Positions 34,409 to 44,121 are shown, numbered from the stretch's first letter. The stretch: DNA of 52,532 nt from Prosthecodimorpha staleyi (GCF_018729455.1 NZ_JAHHZF010000017.1:1-52532), one strand, 5' to 3'. Made by a program: numbers and translations. Notes: generated by a model not told the origin, from the sequence alone.

Positions 34409-35529
34409 GCGATGATGTCCGCCAGCCATTCGGCGAAGCGGTCCGGCGTCAGTGCGGCGACCTGCATGCCGGCGTCCGCAAGCCGCGCCGCGATCGCCCG
34501 GTCGTAGACGGGCGTGGCGGCCTCGTCCAGCGCTGCCAAGCCGAGGGTGACCACCCGTGCCTCGTTGAGGCGCCGAACGGCGGCGACCAGCCGGGCGACC
34601 GAGGCGCCTTCGCAGAAGTCGCTGACCAGGGCCAGGACGGTCCGGCTCGGCTGGGTGATCAGGCTTTCGCAATAGGCCAGCGCCGCCCCGATATTGGTGC
34701 CGCCCCCCAGTTGGACGGCGAAAAGGAGATCGATCGGGTCGTCGAGGCGGTCGGACAGGTCGACCACCGCCGTGTCGAACACCACGAAGCGAACCTCCAC
34801 GCCCGGCAGCCGTGCCATGATCGACGCCATGACGGTGGCATGAACCAGCGACATCAGCATCGATCCGCTCTGGTCGACGCAGAGGATCACGGTGAAGGGC
34901 AGGCGGCGGCTTTGCCGGCCGTTGAAGCGCAGGCGCTGCGGAACCAGCCGGCGCGTCTGGGGATCGTAGTGCGCCAGATTGCTCCGGACCGTCCCGGCCA
35001 GATCGAAGTCCGCCGCGCTGCGCAGCCCGACCGCCCGATGCCGGCGGCGGCGGCCGGACAGGGACCTTTCCATGCGAGGCTTCAACCGGCGCACGATCTC
35101 GTCGACCACCTCGGCCACGATCTTGCGCGCCATGTCGGCCAAACGAGGATCGATCCGCCCCTTGAAGGTGAGCAGCACCTTCATCAGATCGCGGTTCGGT
35201 TCCAACCGTGCGAGGAGTTCGGGATCGGCCAACAGGTCGGACATCCCGAACCGGTCGATGGCATGGCCCTGGACCGCCTCGAACACGCTGCGCGGAAACA
35301 GCCGGCGCATGTCTGCGAGCCATTCCGGCAGGGCGATCTGCGAAGGATCGAGCGTGCCGCTTTGGCTGCGCCGACCGAGACCGCGGCCATAGACCACCTC
35401 CAGTGCCCCGTCGATGCGCGCGTCCCGCTCCGACAGACCGCCGCCGAGATCGCCCGCATGGCGGCCGAGCGCCATGCGCCAGCGGTTGAGGCGGTGCAGC
35501 CGGTCGCCTTCGGACTCGGTTTCGCTCAT
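34405..35529 (-). CDS. VWA-domain protein (YehP-like), partner of the MoxR ATPase
   Basis: A 374-residue protein. The C-terminal von Willebrand A domain has a full MIDAS: D219-Q-S221-G-S223 in ILCVDQSGSM, T278 in GGGTNIG and D304 in LVSDFCEG. The N-terminal 200 residues are helical, with LDPSQIALPEWLADMRRLFP and a basic RMERSLSGRRRRHRAVG stretch. VWA proteins with MoxR ATPases form AAA+/metal-dependent scaffold pairs. Start and stop overlap both neighbours by 4 bp. MIDAS completeness implies Mg-dependent partner binding. Confidence 0.88.
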   Translation of the reverse strand: MSETESEGDRLHRLNRWRMALGRHAGDLGGGLSERDARIDGALEVVYGRGLGRRSQSGTLDPSQIALPEWLADMRRLFPRSVFEAVQGHAIDRFGMSDLLADPELLARLEPNRDLMKVLLTFKGRIDPRLADMARKIVAEVVDEIVRRLKPRMERSLSGRRRRHRAVGLRSAADFDLAGTVRSNLAHYDPQTRRLVPQRLRFNGRQSRRLPFTVILCVDQSGSMLMSLVHATVMASIMARLPGVEVRFVVFDTAVVDLSDRLDDPIDLLFAVQLGGGTNIGAALAYCESLITQPSRTVLALVSDFCEGASVARLVAAVRRLNEARVVTLGLAALDEAATPVYDRAIAARLADAGMQVAALTPDRFAEWLADIIA

Positions 35530-37868
35530 GCCTCGCCCGCCAGCCATGCGGCCAGCCCCTGGGCCCGCCAGCGTTCGGCAAGCCGGAGGCCGATCGCGGT
35601 ATTCTCGGCAAGTTCCGAGGCGGTCAGTCCGGCCGCCATGTCGGGCGCGCCGCTGGTACCGTGCAGCCCCGGAATGAGCGCAGCGATCCGCTCGATCTCG
35701 ATCGGATTGAGGGACGAGAAGGCCAGCCGCAGTTCCGGCAGCACGGCCAGGAAGGTGACATCGTCGAGGCGCGCCAGAAAGCCGTCGACCATCCCGATCA
35801 GCGCCGGGCTGCCGACCAGGAAGCGTGGCACGGCCGCGAGGATCCCGCTCAGGACCGCGGCCCGCTCCGAGGCCTGTTCGTAGACGCCGGCAAATGCGTT
35901 CTGCACGCGCCGTTCGAAGGCTTCTTCGCCGAGGCATCCGAGAACGCGTGCAACGGCCGCCACCGCACCGAGCAGAAAAGGCGGCAGGTCGCCGTCGATC
36001 AGGTCCAGGACAGCCTCGGTCAGCAGCGTCCGATCGAATGCCGCGAGGTTTTCCGGATCGGTCAGATCGGCGGCCAGATCGGCAAGGCCGCGAGCCGCCG
36101 CGATCGCCTGCTGCCCGTCGAGATCCGACAGGGTGGCGAGCGAGGCGGCGAGACGGCGATAGCACAGGCCGACCAGGGCGGCGGCCGTCTGTTCGGGCTC
36201 TCCCTGCGCCGGCGCCGACAGGATCCGGAAGGCCGCCAGCAGGTCCGGCAGCGCACTCACTTCGACGAGGATCGCTTCGATCCGCGACGCGATCGCCGCC
36301 AGTTCGCCGCCGAGACCCGCGCGCCGTGCGGCGGCATAGAGCGCCGCGGCGGGGGCCGCCTCGCGACCGCGGCCGTCCTTGGCCAGCCCTTCGAGGCGAC
36401 GCAGGATCTCGGTCCTGCAGACGGTTTCCAGCCGATCGCCGTCAAGCAGGCGGTCGAACAGGGCCGCCTCGACAGCCGGCCCCCAGGCATAGCTCCAGGT
36501 CTCGTGCAGTTGGGTCGACCGACGCCGTTGCCCCGGATCGGGACCGGAGATGCGGCGCGCGAAGCCCGCTCCGATCAGGTCGAGCGCATGCAGGAAACGG
36601 CTCGCGGCGCGGTGACGGGGCTTGCGCTGGAGATCGAGGACCCGGGAGGCCGGCGCGGCGCGATCGAGCGCAAAGCCGAGGGCCCGGGCTGTGGCGCGGA
36701 CGTCCTCGACCAGAGGCACGACGAAACGGCCGGGCGGCACCTCGCCGATCCGGTCGCCGGTCAGATAGCCCTCGAAGGCCGCAAGCACCGGCGCGGTCCC
36801 GGCCTCGACCGCGTCCTTGACGGCGGTTGCCCGCACGGCATCGATCAGTTCGCTGCGGCCCGGACCCGGCAGTCCGCGCAGGACGGCAAGCCGCGATGCG
36901 GTCTCGGCGGCGGCCCGCAGGGTCGGCAGCCGGAACGCCGCGTCCTGCCCGTCGCGCCGCAGACGGTCGGCGAAGCCGACGAGGATGTCGAGCGCCAGTC
37001 CGTCCCATGTCGCCGTCGCATCGCTGGCGAATGCATGCGCGAGGCGCTCATAGAAGCCGGGCGACGGCAGACCGGCCGCGTAGCCGTCGGCACGGTCGAG
37101 CCGCGCATAGTCGTAGCGCACCAGCGCAAGTCGGCCGGCCGGCGACGGCTGCGATACCGGCCGGGTCTCGGCCTGCAGAGCCGGCACGTGCAGTCCGCCG
37201 ACCACGACCGCGAGCAGCCCACCGGCCGCGGCGGCCTCCGCGAGGACGTGTCGCATATGCGCCTCGCGGGCGAGCCTGCCGTCGTCGGCATGCGACTGCG
37301 GCGACAGGGTTTCGCGCAGATGCCGGCAATAGGTTTCGACCGTTTGGAAGAAGCCGCGCCAGTCCCGATGCCCGATCCGGCTTTCGAACAGACGATCCCA
37401 GACCTCGTTGCCGTCGCGGGCGCCGGTCCGTTCGCAGAGTGCACGAACATAGGCGCCGGCTGTGAACGCCTCCTCCTGTGTCAGCAGGACCGGATGCCCC
37501 TCGGCTGCAGCACCAGGATCGAGCATGGCGGGATGGCGCGATGGCAGGTCGATGGCCGTCACCGGCACGCCGTTGCGGAACGCCCAGCGCAGGGCGACCA
37601 GTTCGGGCGAATGATCGCACAGCGGATAGTACGAGATCGCCTCGGAGTCGGTCCCGGACGATGTTCGGTCGGGCATCGAGACGATGGCCACCGGCGCCAC
37701 GATGCGCGGGTCGGCGAGCGCCCCGATCAGGTCCACAAAATCCGCCGGTGCCTCGATCAGCAGTCTCGCGGGACGGATCTCGTCGAGCGCCACGGCCAGC
37801 ATCGCCGCACAGGCGGGACTGTGATGCCGGATCGGAAAGACGACGATCTCGGCGGCGCCCTCGGCCAT
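35526..37868 (-). CDS. DUF5682-family protein (YehM-like)
   Basis: A 780-residue protein. It opens with EIVVFPIRHHSPACAAMLAV, the typical IRHHSP start of DUF5682, then RLLIEAPADFVDLI, ISYYPLCDHSPELVALRWAF and AEAAAAGGLLAVVVGGLHVP. The long C-terminal part is helical. The fold and reaction are unknown; the N-terminal part resembles proteins with a TraB/ChaN-like layout. It sits 8 bp after the MoxR ATPase and overlaps the VWA gene by 4 bp. Same position as yehM in E. coli. Confidence 0.82.
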   Translation of the reverse strand: MAEGAAEIVVFPIRHHSPACAAMLAVALDEIRPARLLIEAPADFVDLIGALADPRIVAPVAIVSMPDRTSSGTDSEAISYYPLCDHSPELVALRWAFRNGVPVTAIDLPSRHPAMLDPGAAAEGHPVLLTQEEAFTAGAYVRALCERTGARDGNEVWDRLFESRIGHRDWRGFFQTVETYCRHLRETLSPQSHADDGRLAREAHMRHVLAEAAAAGGLLAVVVGGLHVPALQAETRPVSQPSPAGRLALVRYDYARLDRADGYAAGLPSPGFYERLAHAFASDATATWDGLALDILVGFADRLRRDGQDAAFRLPTLRAAAETASRLAVLRGLPGPGRSELIDAVRATAVKDAVEAGTAPVLAAFEGYLTGDRIGEVPPGRFVVPLVEDVRATARALGFALDRAAPASRVLDLQRKPRHRAASRFLHALDLIGAGFARRISGPDPGQRRRSTQLHETWSYAWGPAVEAALFDRLLDGDRLETVCRTEILRRLEGLAKDGRGREAAPAAALYAAARRAGLGGELAAIASRIEAILVEVSALPDLLAAFRILSAPAQGEPEQTAAALVGLCYRRLAASLATLSDLDGQQAIAAARGLADLAADLTDPENLAAFDRTLLTEAVLDLIDGDLPPFLLGAVAAVARVLGCLGEEAFERRVQNAFAGVYEQASERAAVLSGILAAVPRFLVGSPALIGMVDGFLARLDDVTFLAVLPELRLAFSSLNPIEIERIAALIPGLHGTSGAPDMAAGLTASELAENTAIGLRLAERWRAQGLAAWLAGEA

Positions 37869-37876
37869 GCCCGGCC

Positions 37877-38992
37877 TCAACCGTCCTTCAGGGCCTTGGC
37901 GGCGGCGGCATGAAACTCGGCCCAGGCCTTCTGACGCTGGCCACGCGGACGGACGATCTGGTCGAGATAGGCTCTGACCTTGCGCACATCGTCCGGGTTG
38001 TCCTTCAGCACCACGCCGTGCAGCTGGCGCCCGACATGGCCGCCGTCGACCCGCCCCTGCCCGAACCAGGCGGCATCGAGGCTGGCCGCATGGGCGACGT
38101 TGACCGCCTCGGCCGTGGACATGACCGCATCCGGACGGGCGATCGGCGCACCGTCCTGGGTTCGGCCGATGCGCAGGTCCTGAAAGGCCTGGACCAGCAC
38201 GTCGAGCACCTCGTCGGGCCAGAGAACCCGGGGCGCCAGGCCGGCCAGCCGATCGCCCAGCTGGCGCTGGATCAGCGCCCTCTCCAGGGCCGGGTCGGCC
38301 AGCGGCTTCACGGTCTCGAAGTTGAAGCGGCGCTTCAGGGCGCTCGACATCTCGTGGACGCCCCGATCGCGCAGGTTGGCGGTGGCGATGATGTTGAAGC
38401 CCGGCCGGGCGAAGCGGTGCGCGCCGAGTTCCGGCATGGCCATCACCTTCTCGGACAGGATCGAGATCAGCGCATCCTGGATCTCCTGCGGGCAACGGGT
38501 GATCTCCTCGATCCGCACGAGCCGCCCTTCGGTCATGGCGCGCAGCACCGGAGACGGGGCCAGCGCCCGTTCGCTCGGCCCCTCGGCGATCAGCAGCGCA
38601 TAGTTCCAGCCGTAGCGGATATGGTCGTCGGTGGTCCCGGACGATCCCTGCACTGTCAGGGTCGAGGTTCCCGATATCGCCGCGGCCAGAAGCTCCGACA
38701 GCATGGATTTTGCGGTGCCCGGCTCGCCGACCAGCAGAAGCCCCTGTTCGCTCAGCAGGCTGACGATGGCGCGCTCGACCAGGCCGTCGTCGCCGAAGAA
38801 CTTGCGCGACACGCCGAGACCGGGCTCGCCGAGAATGAAGCTCCGGACCGCTCGCGGGGAAAGCCGCCAGCCGTCCGGCCGTCCCCCGGTATCAGCCGCA
38901 GCCAGGCGGGCGAGTTCGTCGGCATGGCGCTGCTCGGCCGCGGGGCGCAGCATTTCGGCGGGCGGCATCAGAGCTGCACCGTGGTCTGCCAT
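37877..38992 (-). CDS. MoxR-type AAA+ ATPase (YehL-like)
   Basis: A 371-residue AAA+ protein. Walker A is GEPGTAKS at 89-96; the Walker B region is RLVRIEEITRCP at about 157-168, with Glu where the usual Asp stands; sensor 1 is in NIIATANLRDRG; the arginine region is SSALKRRFNFETV. This EEITR variant is, to my knowledge, shared by the YehL branch of MoxR. It should remodel or unfold a partner bound through the VWA protein. Its start lies inside the end of the DUF4132 gene (25-bp overlap). Confidence 0.9.
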   Translation of the reverse strand: MADHGAALMPPAEMLRPAAEQRHADELARLAAADTGGRPDGWRLSPRAVRSFILGEPGLGVSRKFFGDDGLVERAIVSLLSEQGLLLVGEPGTAKSMLSELLAAAISGTSTLTVQGSSGTTDDHIRYGWNYALLIAEGPSERALAPSPVLRAMTEGRLVRIEEITRCPQEIQDALISILSEKVMAMPELGAHRFARPGFNIIATANLRDRGVHEMSSALKRRFNFETVKPLADPALERALIQRQLGDRLAGLAPRVLWPDEVLDVLVQAFQDLRIGRTQDGAPIARPDAVMSTAEAVNVAHAASLDAAWFGQGRVDGGHVGRQLHGVVLKDNPDDVRKVRAYLDQIVRPRGQRQKAWAEFHAAAAKALKDG

Positions 38993-41900
38993 GCCGGATC
39001 GAAGCCGCGGCCGGCCGCCGCGATCGCATGATAGTCGTTCCAGGCCTCGGACATGAGCGCCGCCGGCACCGCGGACAGCAGCATCGGATGACCGTAGCGC
39101 GGACTGCCGCCGTCGGTCTTCGGCACGAAGGACAGCGACATCAACGCCGTCGTTCGGTTCTCCTCGGGCAGGGCATTGCCGGAGAACGTGATCACCACGA
39201 CCAGCTTCAGCGATTCGAAATGTTTCTCATAGGTCGTGAACCAGCCGCCGTCGCCGGTCGGCCCGCGCTGATAGCCGCGCTTGGTGGCGACGCCGCGCAG
39301 CGTGAAGGCGTCGACCAGATGGCCCTCCCGATCCCCGATCGTCTTGGCCTGCGCCGCGGCCGGGTCGGTGCGCAGGATCGGCCGGCCGAACTGTACGAAG
39401 AGCGGCTCGATCGCATAGTCGGCGAGATGGCGCTGCCAGGCTTCCGCATCCCCGGGCGACATATGCAGCGGATGGGCGAGACCGACGGTGGCGAAATCCG
39501 CCGGATCGACCGGCGTGTCGGCTGCGTCGGTCAAGGTGAGATCGTCGAGCGGCCGGAACGCGGCGACGACCGCGCCGGAGGCGTCGTAACCGAGCCAAAC
39601 CAACCGCTGGACCAGCCGGCCGATGACCGGGTGGCGCAGCAGGAAGCCGGTCCACTCCGCAATCGGCCAGCGGCGTTCGCAGCAGAAGGCCTCGTAGAGG
39701 CGCTGGGACTGCAGGTCGACGACCTGCCGGATCTCCTTGCGCGCCTGGGACAGCTGCTTCTTGGCGGCCGCAAGGCCCGCCTCGTCGTCGGCCGTCGCCG
39801 GCAGCCCCTGGACCGGCTTGCCGTCGGGGTTGAACAGGGCCAGCTTCAGTCCGGCATCCAGGCGTGCGCCATAGACACGGTCGCCGATCGGCAGTTCGAG
39901 GAGACCGGTCTCGTCGAGACCTCCGGTCGGCGCGGTCCGATCGCCGAGTTCGTCGCGCGTCCAGCCGCGTTCCGCGGAAATCTCGTCGATCAGTTCGGCC
40001 GCGCGCTGCTGCACGCCCTTGGTCCGGTAGCGGTTGGCGATGGCGAGCAGAAACTGCAGGGCGACCGGGTCCGGGTTGCCGGCGACGCATTCCATCAGCG
40101 CCCGGCATTGGGCGGTGCGGATATAGAACTCCTTCAGGTAGGCTTTCACGATCTGGACCAGGGTGACGCCCGGAATCCGGGCGGCGAGGCCCAGCATGCC
40201 CTTCTGGTCGATCGCCGAGCCGTAGAACTGGAACAGTTTCTCCTGCTTCAGGATCGCATAGAGCCGTTCCCGGCTCATTTCCGGCTGCCAGGAGCGATAG
40301 ACCGGCAATTGGGTGTCGACCAGGGCCTCGGCATGGGCGGCGGCCTCGGCCTCGGTCGGCCGGCGCGTGTCCTCGGCGATGAAGGATTGCAGCAGGAACA
40401 CCCCGAGCGCCGCCGCGCTCTGCGGCTGCATCTCGTCGAGCAGCAGGTCGAAGAGAGCGTTACCGCGCGGCTGCTTCAGCTTCACCGCGACCAGCGTCCA
40501 CCAGCGCGGCACGTCCGGATCGATCGGCCGGCCGTCGCGCCAGAGCAGCGGCGGCATGACCTCGAAGCGGAGCCAGTCCGGCCCGGGCTTGGCCTGGGCC
40601 AGGCCCGCCCTGGCTTCGCGCGCCAGCGCCTCGGCCGACATGAATCGCCCGATATCGCCGCCGAGCCGGCGCAGAGCGGTCAGCAGGGCGGCGCGCGCCA
40701 CCTCCGACTTCTCCTTGCCGAGCGCCGCCTCGATGACCGCGACCGCCTCCCGATCCCCGCGCGCGGCCAGCCAGGCGGCCGCGCGCGCCCGGATTTCGGC
40801 CTTGGGCGACTGAACCAGGGGACGGAGCAACGGATCCGCACCGGCGAAATCGGCGAGCAGGCTCTGTGCCAGGCTTCGCGACGGAGCCCGATCGCCGATC
40901 CCCAACTCGATCAGACGGGAAAGATAGCGCTCGGGGATTGCCGGCAGCCAGGACAGAAGCACCAGGGCGCGATCCAGGGACAGCGCCGTCTTCTGCCCGG
41001 GGGCGGCAAGGCCGAGCGCCTGATCGATGACCGCAAGATTCTCCGCCAAATAGGGCCAGAAGCGGTCGATCTGGACGTCGGCGAGATCATTGAAATTGTA
41101 GCCGTCTGCGATCAGTGCGCGCAGCGGATAGTCCGGTTCGAAGGGCAGCAGCGGCATCAGGGTCCGCACATCGGCGCCCGCCGGCGCCTTTGCCATCAAC
41201 CGGCTGTCGGCAGAGAACAGCCAGGAGACAGCCTGATATCCCTGCATGCCTCTTGCGACCCACCAGCGTGCGAGATGCTGCAAGGTGAAGTCGGGCAGTT
41301 CGAAGATGCTTCTGATCGTGACGGCGGGCTTGGGAACGACGTGGCCGGACGCCAGTAGAACGGGCAGTCCGACATCCCCTTCGACGGGCTCGCCGTCCAT
41401 CACGCGCAGCACGTCGTCGGCCAGTCCGGGACGGCATAGCTCCCATGCCGCGGGAGAACTGTCGCGACGGGTTTCCAACTCGCGGTTCCACTCTTCGAGA
41501 TGGGCCTTGAGCGCAGCTCGTCCGGCCGCGCCGACAGGACGCTCCGGCTCGGGCGGCACGATCGGAGGGATGATCACCGTCACGCCACCGAGGCCGCGAT
41601 AGGACCCGCCCCCCTCGGCCCGAACGGTCGTCTCCTCGGCGGCCTGCCCGCCGCCGGCGGCATCGAGAACCGACAGCGCCGATGTGATGGCCGCCCGCAC
41701 CGGCTTGGCCTTCTCACCCTCGAGATGGCGGGACAGCAGGCCGGCGGCCTCCGCCTTCAGATAGGCCGCGGCGGTTTCGACCGCGGTCATCCGCTCTTTC
41801 TGCCCACCTTCGGACAACGCTCTGCCGATGCGTTCGCGCAGACGCTCGGGATCGGCCCCGGACAGAGCCGCCCGCGCCGCGGCGCGCACGCCCTTCGCCG

Positions 41901-42675
41901 TATCCTGCTGCGCCGCATAGACGAGATCGAACAGCGCCGGCTCGTTCAGGAGCCCATGGTGGCCGAGATAGCCGATCAGACTGGCGCGCGACGGTGCCGT
42001 CAGCGCCGCGATATGGGCCGGCATTGTCTCGGCGCGGCTGCGGATGAAATCGGGCAAGCCCGCCATCGTGAAAGAGTTGGCGTCGTCGCCCGGCGTGAAG
42101 GGATCGACCCCGTTGAAGACGATGTTCAGGATCGTGGCCTCGTCGATGCCGGCGGCGCGGCACAGATCCCGCAACCGCCCGCTCGACAGGCTCTCCGACC
42201 AGGGCGAGCGACGTTGCGCGCGGTCCAGCGTCGAGGACGCGCTCAGAGCGCTGCTCACGTAGGCGCGCAGCCAATCCGGCGTCGCAGGTCCGCCATGGTA
42301 CCGGCGCCACCATTCATTGTGATTGAAACCCGCATCCAGGACGCGGGCCAGCCGAAAGACGATCTCCGGCCGCCAGCTTTTCGGCGCGTTCAGGAAATCG
42401 ACGATCGGCACGGCCAGCAGCACCGCTCCGCTGTCAAATGGGTGCATTTGAAACCTAAGGGTGAATTTCTCCCATATGAGGCCCACCACCGCCTCGTCCT
42501 CGCCGAAGAGGACATAGCGCCGGGTCCGCTTCGGCAGCGAGGAGTCCGTGCCGGGGATCGCTCCGGCGAGCGGTTCGAAGGCGCGGAAGAAGGCTTCGAG
42601 GCTCGTCAGATCGGCCGGGTCGAGACCGGTCTCCGGCTCCGCGCGGCCCAGCAGGCGATCGATCAGACTCGGCAT
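38968..42675 (-). CDS. DUF4132-family giant protein (YehI/MolR-like) with HEAT-like repeats
   Basis: A 1235-residue protein, first gene of the operon. HEAT-like helical repeats are at about 228-340 (RASLIGYLGHHGLLNEPALF and following) and again around 620-690 (RARAAAWLAARGDREAVAVI). The DUF4132 domain lies in the last 250 residues, with KRGYQRGPTGDGGWFTTYEK as its hallmark. E. coli YehI and the MolR group share this architecture; some HEAT/DUF4132 proteins are thought to bind client proteins. No catalytic motif was found. Cytoplasmic, since no signal peptide is present. Confidence 0.85.
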   Translation of the reverse strand: MPSLIDRLLGRAEPETGLDPADLTSLEAFFRAFEPLAGAIPGTDSSLPKRTRRYVLFGEDEAVVGLIWEKFTLRFQMHPFDSGAVLLAVPIVDFLNAPKSWRPEIVFRLARVLDAGFNHNEWWRRYHGGPATPDWLRAYVSSALSASSTLDRAQRRSPWSESLSSGRLRDLCRAAGIDEATILNIVFNGVDPFTPGDDANSFTMAGLPDFIRSRAETMPAHIAALTAPSRASLIGYLGHHGLLNEPALFDLVYAAQQDTAKGVRAAARAALSGADPERLRERIGRALSEGGQKERMTAVETAAAYLKAEAAGLLSRHLEGEKAKPVRAAITSALSVLDAAGGGQAAEETTVRAEGGGSYRGLGGVTVIIPPIVPPEPERPVGAAGRAALKAHLEEWNRELETRRDSSPAAWELCRPGLADDVLRVMDGEPVEGDVGLPVLLASGHVVPKPAVTIRSIFELPDFTLQHLARWWVARGMQGYQAVSWLFSADSRLMAKAPAGADVRTLMPLLPFEPDYPLRALIADGYNFNDLADVQIDRFWPYLAENLAVIDQALGLAAPGQKTALSLDRALVLLSWLPAIPERYLSRLIELGIGDRAPSRSLAQSLLADFAGADPLLRPLVQSPKAEIRARAAAWLAARGDREAVAVIEAALGKEKSEVARAALLTALRRLGGDIGRFMSAEALAREARAGLAQAKPGPDWLRFEVMPPLLWRDGRPIDPDVPRWWTLVAVKLKQPRGNALFDLLLDEMQPQSAAALGVFLLQSFIAEDTRRPTEAEAAAHAEALVDTQLPVYRSWQPEMSRERLYAILKQEKLFQFYGSAIDQKGMLGLAARIPGVTLVQIVKAYLKEFYIRTAQCRALMECVAGNPDPVALQFLLAIANRYRTKGVQQRAAELIDEISAERGWTRDELGDRTAPTGGLDETGLLELPIGDRVYGARLDAGLKLALFNPDGKPVQGLPATADDEAGLAAAKKQLSQARKEIRQVVDLQSQRLYEAFCCERRWPIAEWTGFLLRHPVIGRLVQRLVWLGYDASGAVVAAFRPLDDLTLTDAADTPVDPADFATVGLAHPLHMSPGDAEAWQRHLADYAIEPLFVQFGRPILRTDPAAAQAKTIGDREGHLVDAFTLRGVATKRGYQRGPTGDGGWFTTYEKHFESLKLVVVITFSGNALPEENRTTALMSLSFVPKTDGGSPRYGHPMLLSAVPAALMSEAWNDYHAIAAAGRGFDPAWQTTVQL

Positions 42676-43001
42676 GACATCCCCAAAGCGAAGGCCCGCA
42701 ATTCAACACTTAAACGGCGCAACCGTGCAAGTTGCATGACGGCCGTTCAGCCATGATCTGGGCAAGGACATCGGCGCCGGCCGGATCGCGGGGACGCGCG
42801 GGGCCGACGGTGGCGCCGGCCCTCGGAGAGCGGCCGAGAGGCGGCGTTGCGCCACTCCGGACGCGAACAGATCGGTCCTCCCGTCATCGGCCTCGCCGGC
42901 GGGGCTGCCCGGCAGCCGGGAAAATCGCAGCACGCTCAGGAGATGCCGGCAATGGCCGCGCCGGACGGCGGCCCAGGCTTCGCGGGTCGAACGATGCCGC
43001 T
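42676..43001. promoter_or_regulatory. Intergenic promoter region of the DUF4132-MoxR-VWA operon
   Basis: No gene is seen here. It lies between the LacI gene's 3' end and the start of the operon. A short palindrome TGCAA-G-TTGCA at 42726-42736, about 50 bp before the DUF4132 start, is a possible operator. The left end is AT-richer (CAATTCAACACTTAAACG), fitting a promoter. Confidence 0.35.
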
Positions 43002-44045
43002 TCACCCGGCCATTTCAACTGCCGGCACAAGGCTCGGCGCCGCCGTCGATCCGCGCTCGATCAGGGTCGGGCGGAGCATGAATTTGCACCGCGTCTCCCG
43101 GTCCTGCCCCTCGCGCGTGGCCATCCGGAACAGGAAGTCCGTCGACGCCGTCGCCAGGTCCTCGACCGGCAACGCGATGGTGGTGATGCCGTCACCGCAC
43201 CAGCGCAGGGTCGGCGAATCGCCGAAGCCGACAAAAGACAGGTCCCGGGGAACCGACACGCCGTGCCGGCGCACGCTGTCATAGGCGCCGATGCTGATGC
43301 GGGCGCCGGCGGTCACCACCGCGCTCGGCGGGCGGTCGGCGGCGAGCAGCCGGTCCATGGCGGCGCGGCCGAACTCGCTGTCGCAGCTGCCGGCATGGAT
43401 CAGCGCCTCGTCGACCGCAATGCCGGCCTCCTGCAGGGTTCGGCGGAACCCGGCGAGCCGCAACTCCCCGGTCGAGATCGCCACCGTGGAGCCGATATAG
43501 GCGATCCGGCGGTGGCCCTGCGCGATCAGATGGCCGGCGGCAAGCCGCATCGCCTCGACATCCTCGATCCCGAACCAGTCGGAAGAGACCGCCGGGCAGT
43601 GCCGGACGAACTGGATATGGTCCATCGAGCGCATCAGCTTCAGCGTCTCCGGACGCGGGGCGATGCTCGGGATCATGATCACCCCGATCGCCCGGGCGGA
43701 GCGCAGGTTGCGCAGGTGATGCAGTTCGAGCGCCGCATCGTCGTCCGTGACGGCGAGCACGAGTTGCACGCCCCGTTCCCGGCAGCAGCGGGCGATGGCC
43801 TTGGCGGCGGTCGAATAGAGGTCGTTCTGAATGTCGGGCACCAGGAGCCCGACCATCGCGCTGGTGCCCGTCCGCATGGCCTGGGCGGCGCGGTCGACGA
43901 CATAGCCCTGCCGCTCGGCCGCCGCGGCGACCCGCTCGCGGGTCTCTCGGCTGATCCGCGGCGAATCCGCCAGCGCCCGGGCGACCGTCGACACCGAAAG
44001 GCCGAGCGCTTCGGCGAGATCCTTCATCTTGACCGGTTGCTTCAT
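43002..44045 (-). CDS. LacI-family transcriptional regulator
   Basis: A 347-residue repressor. The HTH is MKDLAEALGLSVSTVARALA with the hinge helix RETRERVAAAAERQGYVVDR, then a periplasmic-binding-type ligand domain (VGLLVPDIQNDLYSTAAKAI, RRIAYIGSTVAISTGELRLA, SFVGFGDSPTLRWCGDGITT). It is divergent from the TRAP transporter genes, with two matching palindromic operators in the gap. A sugar or sugar-acid ligand is expected; the ligand is not readable. The stop is followed by the DUF4132 promoter region. Confidence 0.93.
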   Translation of the reverse strand: MKQPVKMKDLAEALGLSVSTVARALADSPRISRETRERVAAAAERQGYVVDRAAQAMRTGTSAMVGLLVPDIQNDLYSTAAKAIARCCRERGVQLVLAVTDDDAALELHHLRNLRSARAIGVIMIPSIAPRPETLKLMRSMDHIQFVRHCPAVSSDWFGIEDVEAMRLAAGHLIAQGHRRIAYIGSTVAISTGELRLAGFRRTLQEAGIAVDEALIHAGSCDSEFGRAAMDRLLAADRPPSAVVTAGARISIGAYDSVRRHGVSVPRDLSFVGFGDSPTLRWCGDGITTIALPVEDLATASTDFLFRMATREGQDRETRCKFMLRPTLIERGSTAAPSLVPAVEMAG

Positions 44046-44055
44046 CGGCAGCCTC

Positions 44056-44071
44056 GCGCAATCGATTGCGC
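44056..44071. promoter_or_regulatory. LacI-type operator 1 (perfect palindrome)
   Basis: The sequence GCGCAATCGATTGCGC is a perfect 16-bp palindrome with the CG centre favoured by LacI-family repressors. It lies 10 bp upstream of the repressor's own start, consistent with autoregulation. Confidence 0.75.
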
Positions 44072-44121
44072 ATCCTTTGGTTCATTGACGACAAACTAGC
44101 AGGCAGGTCAGGCTGTTTACA

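Noticed and set aside
42732-44099. A 455-codon plus-strand frame opposite the LacI gene.
   Set aside because: Antisense to a LacI-family gene with an intact HTH and ligand domain; no own motif.
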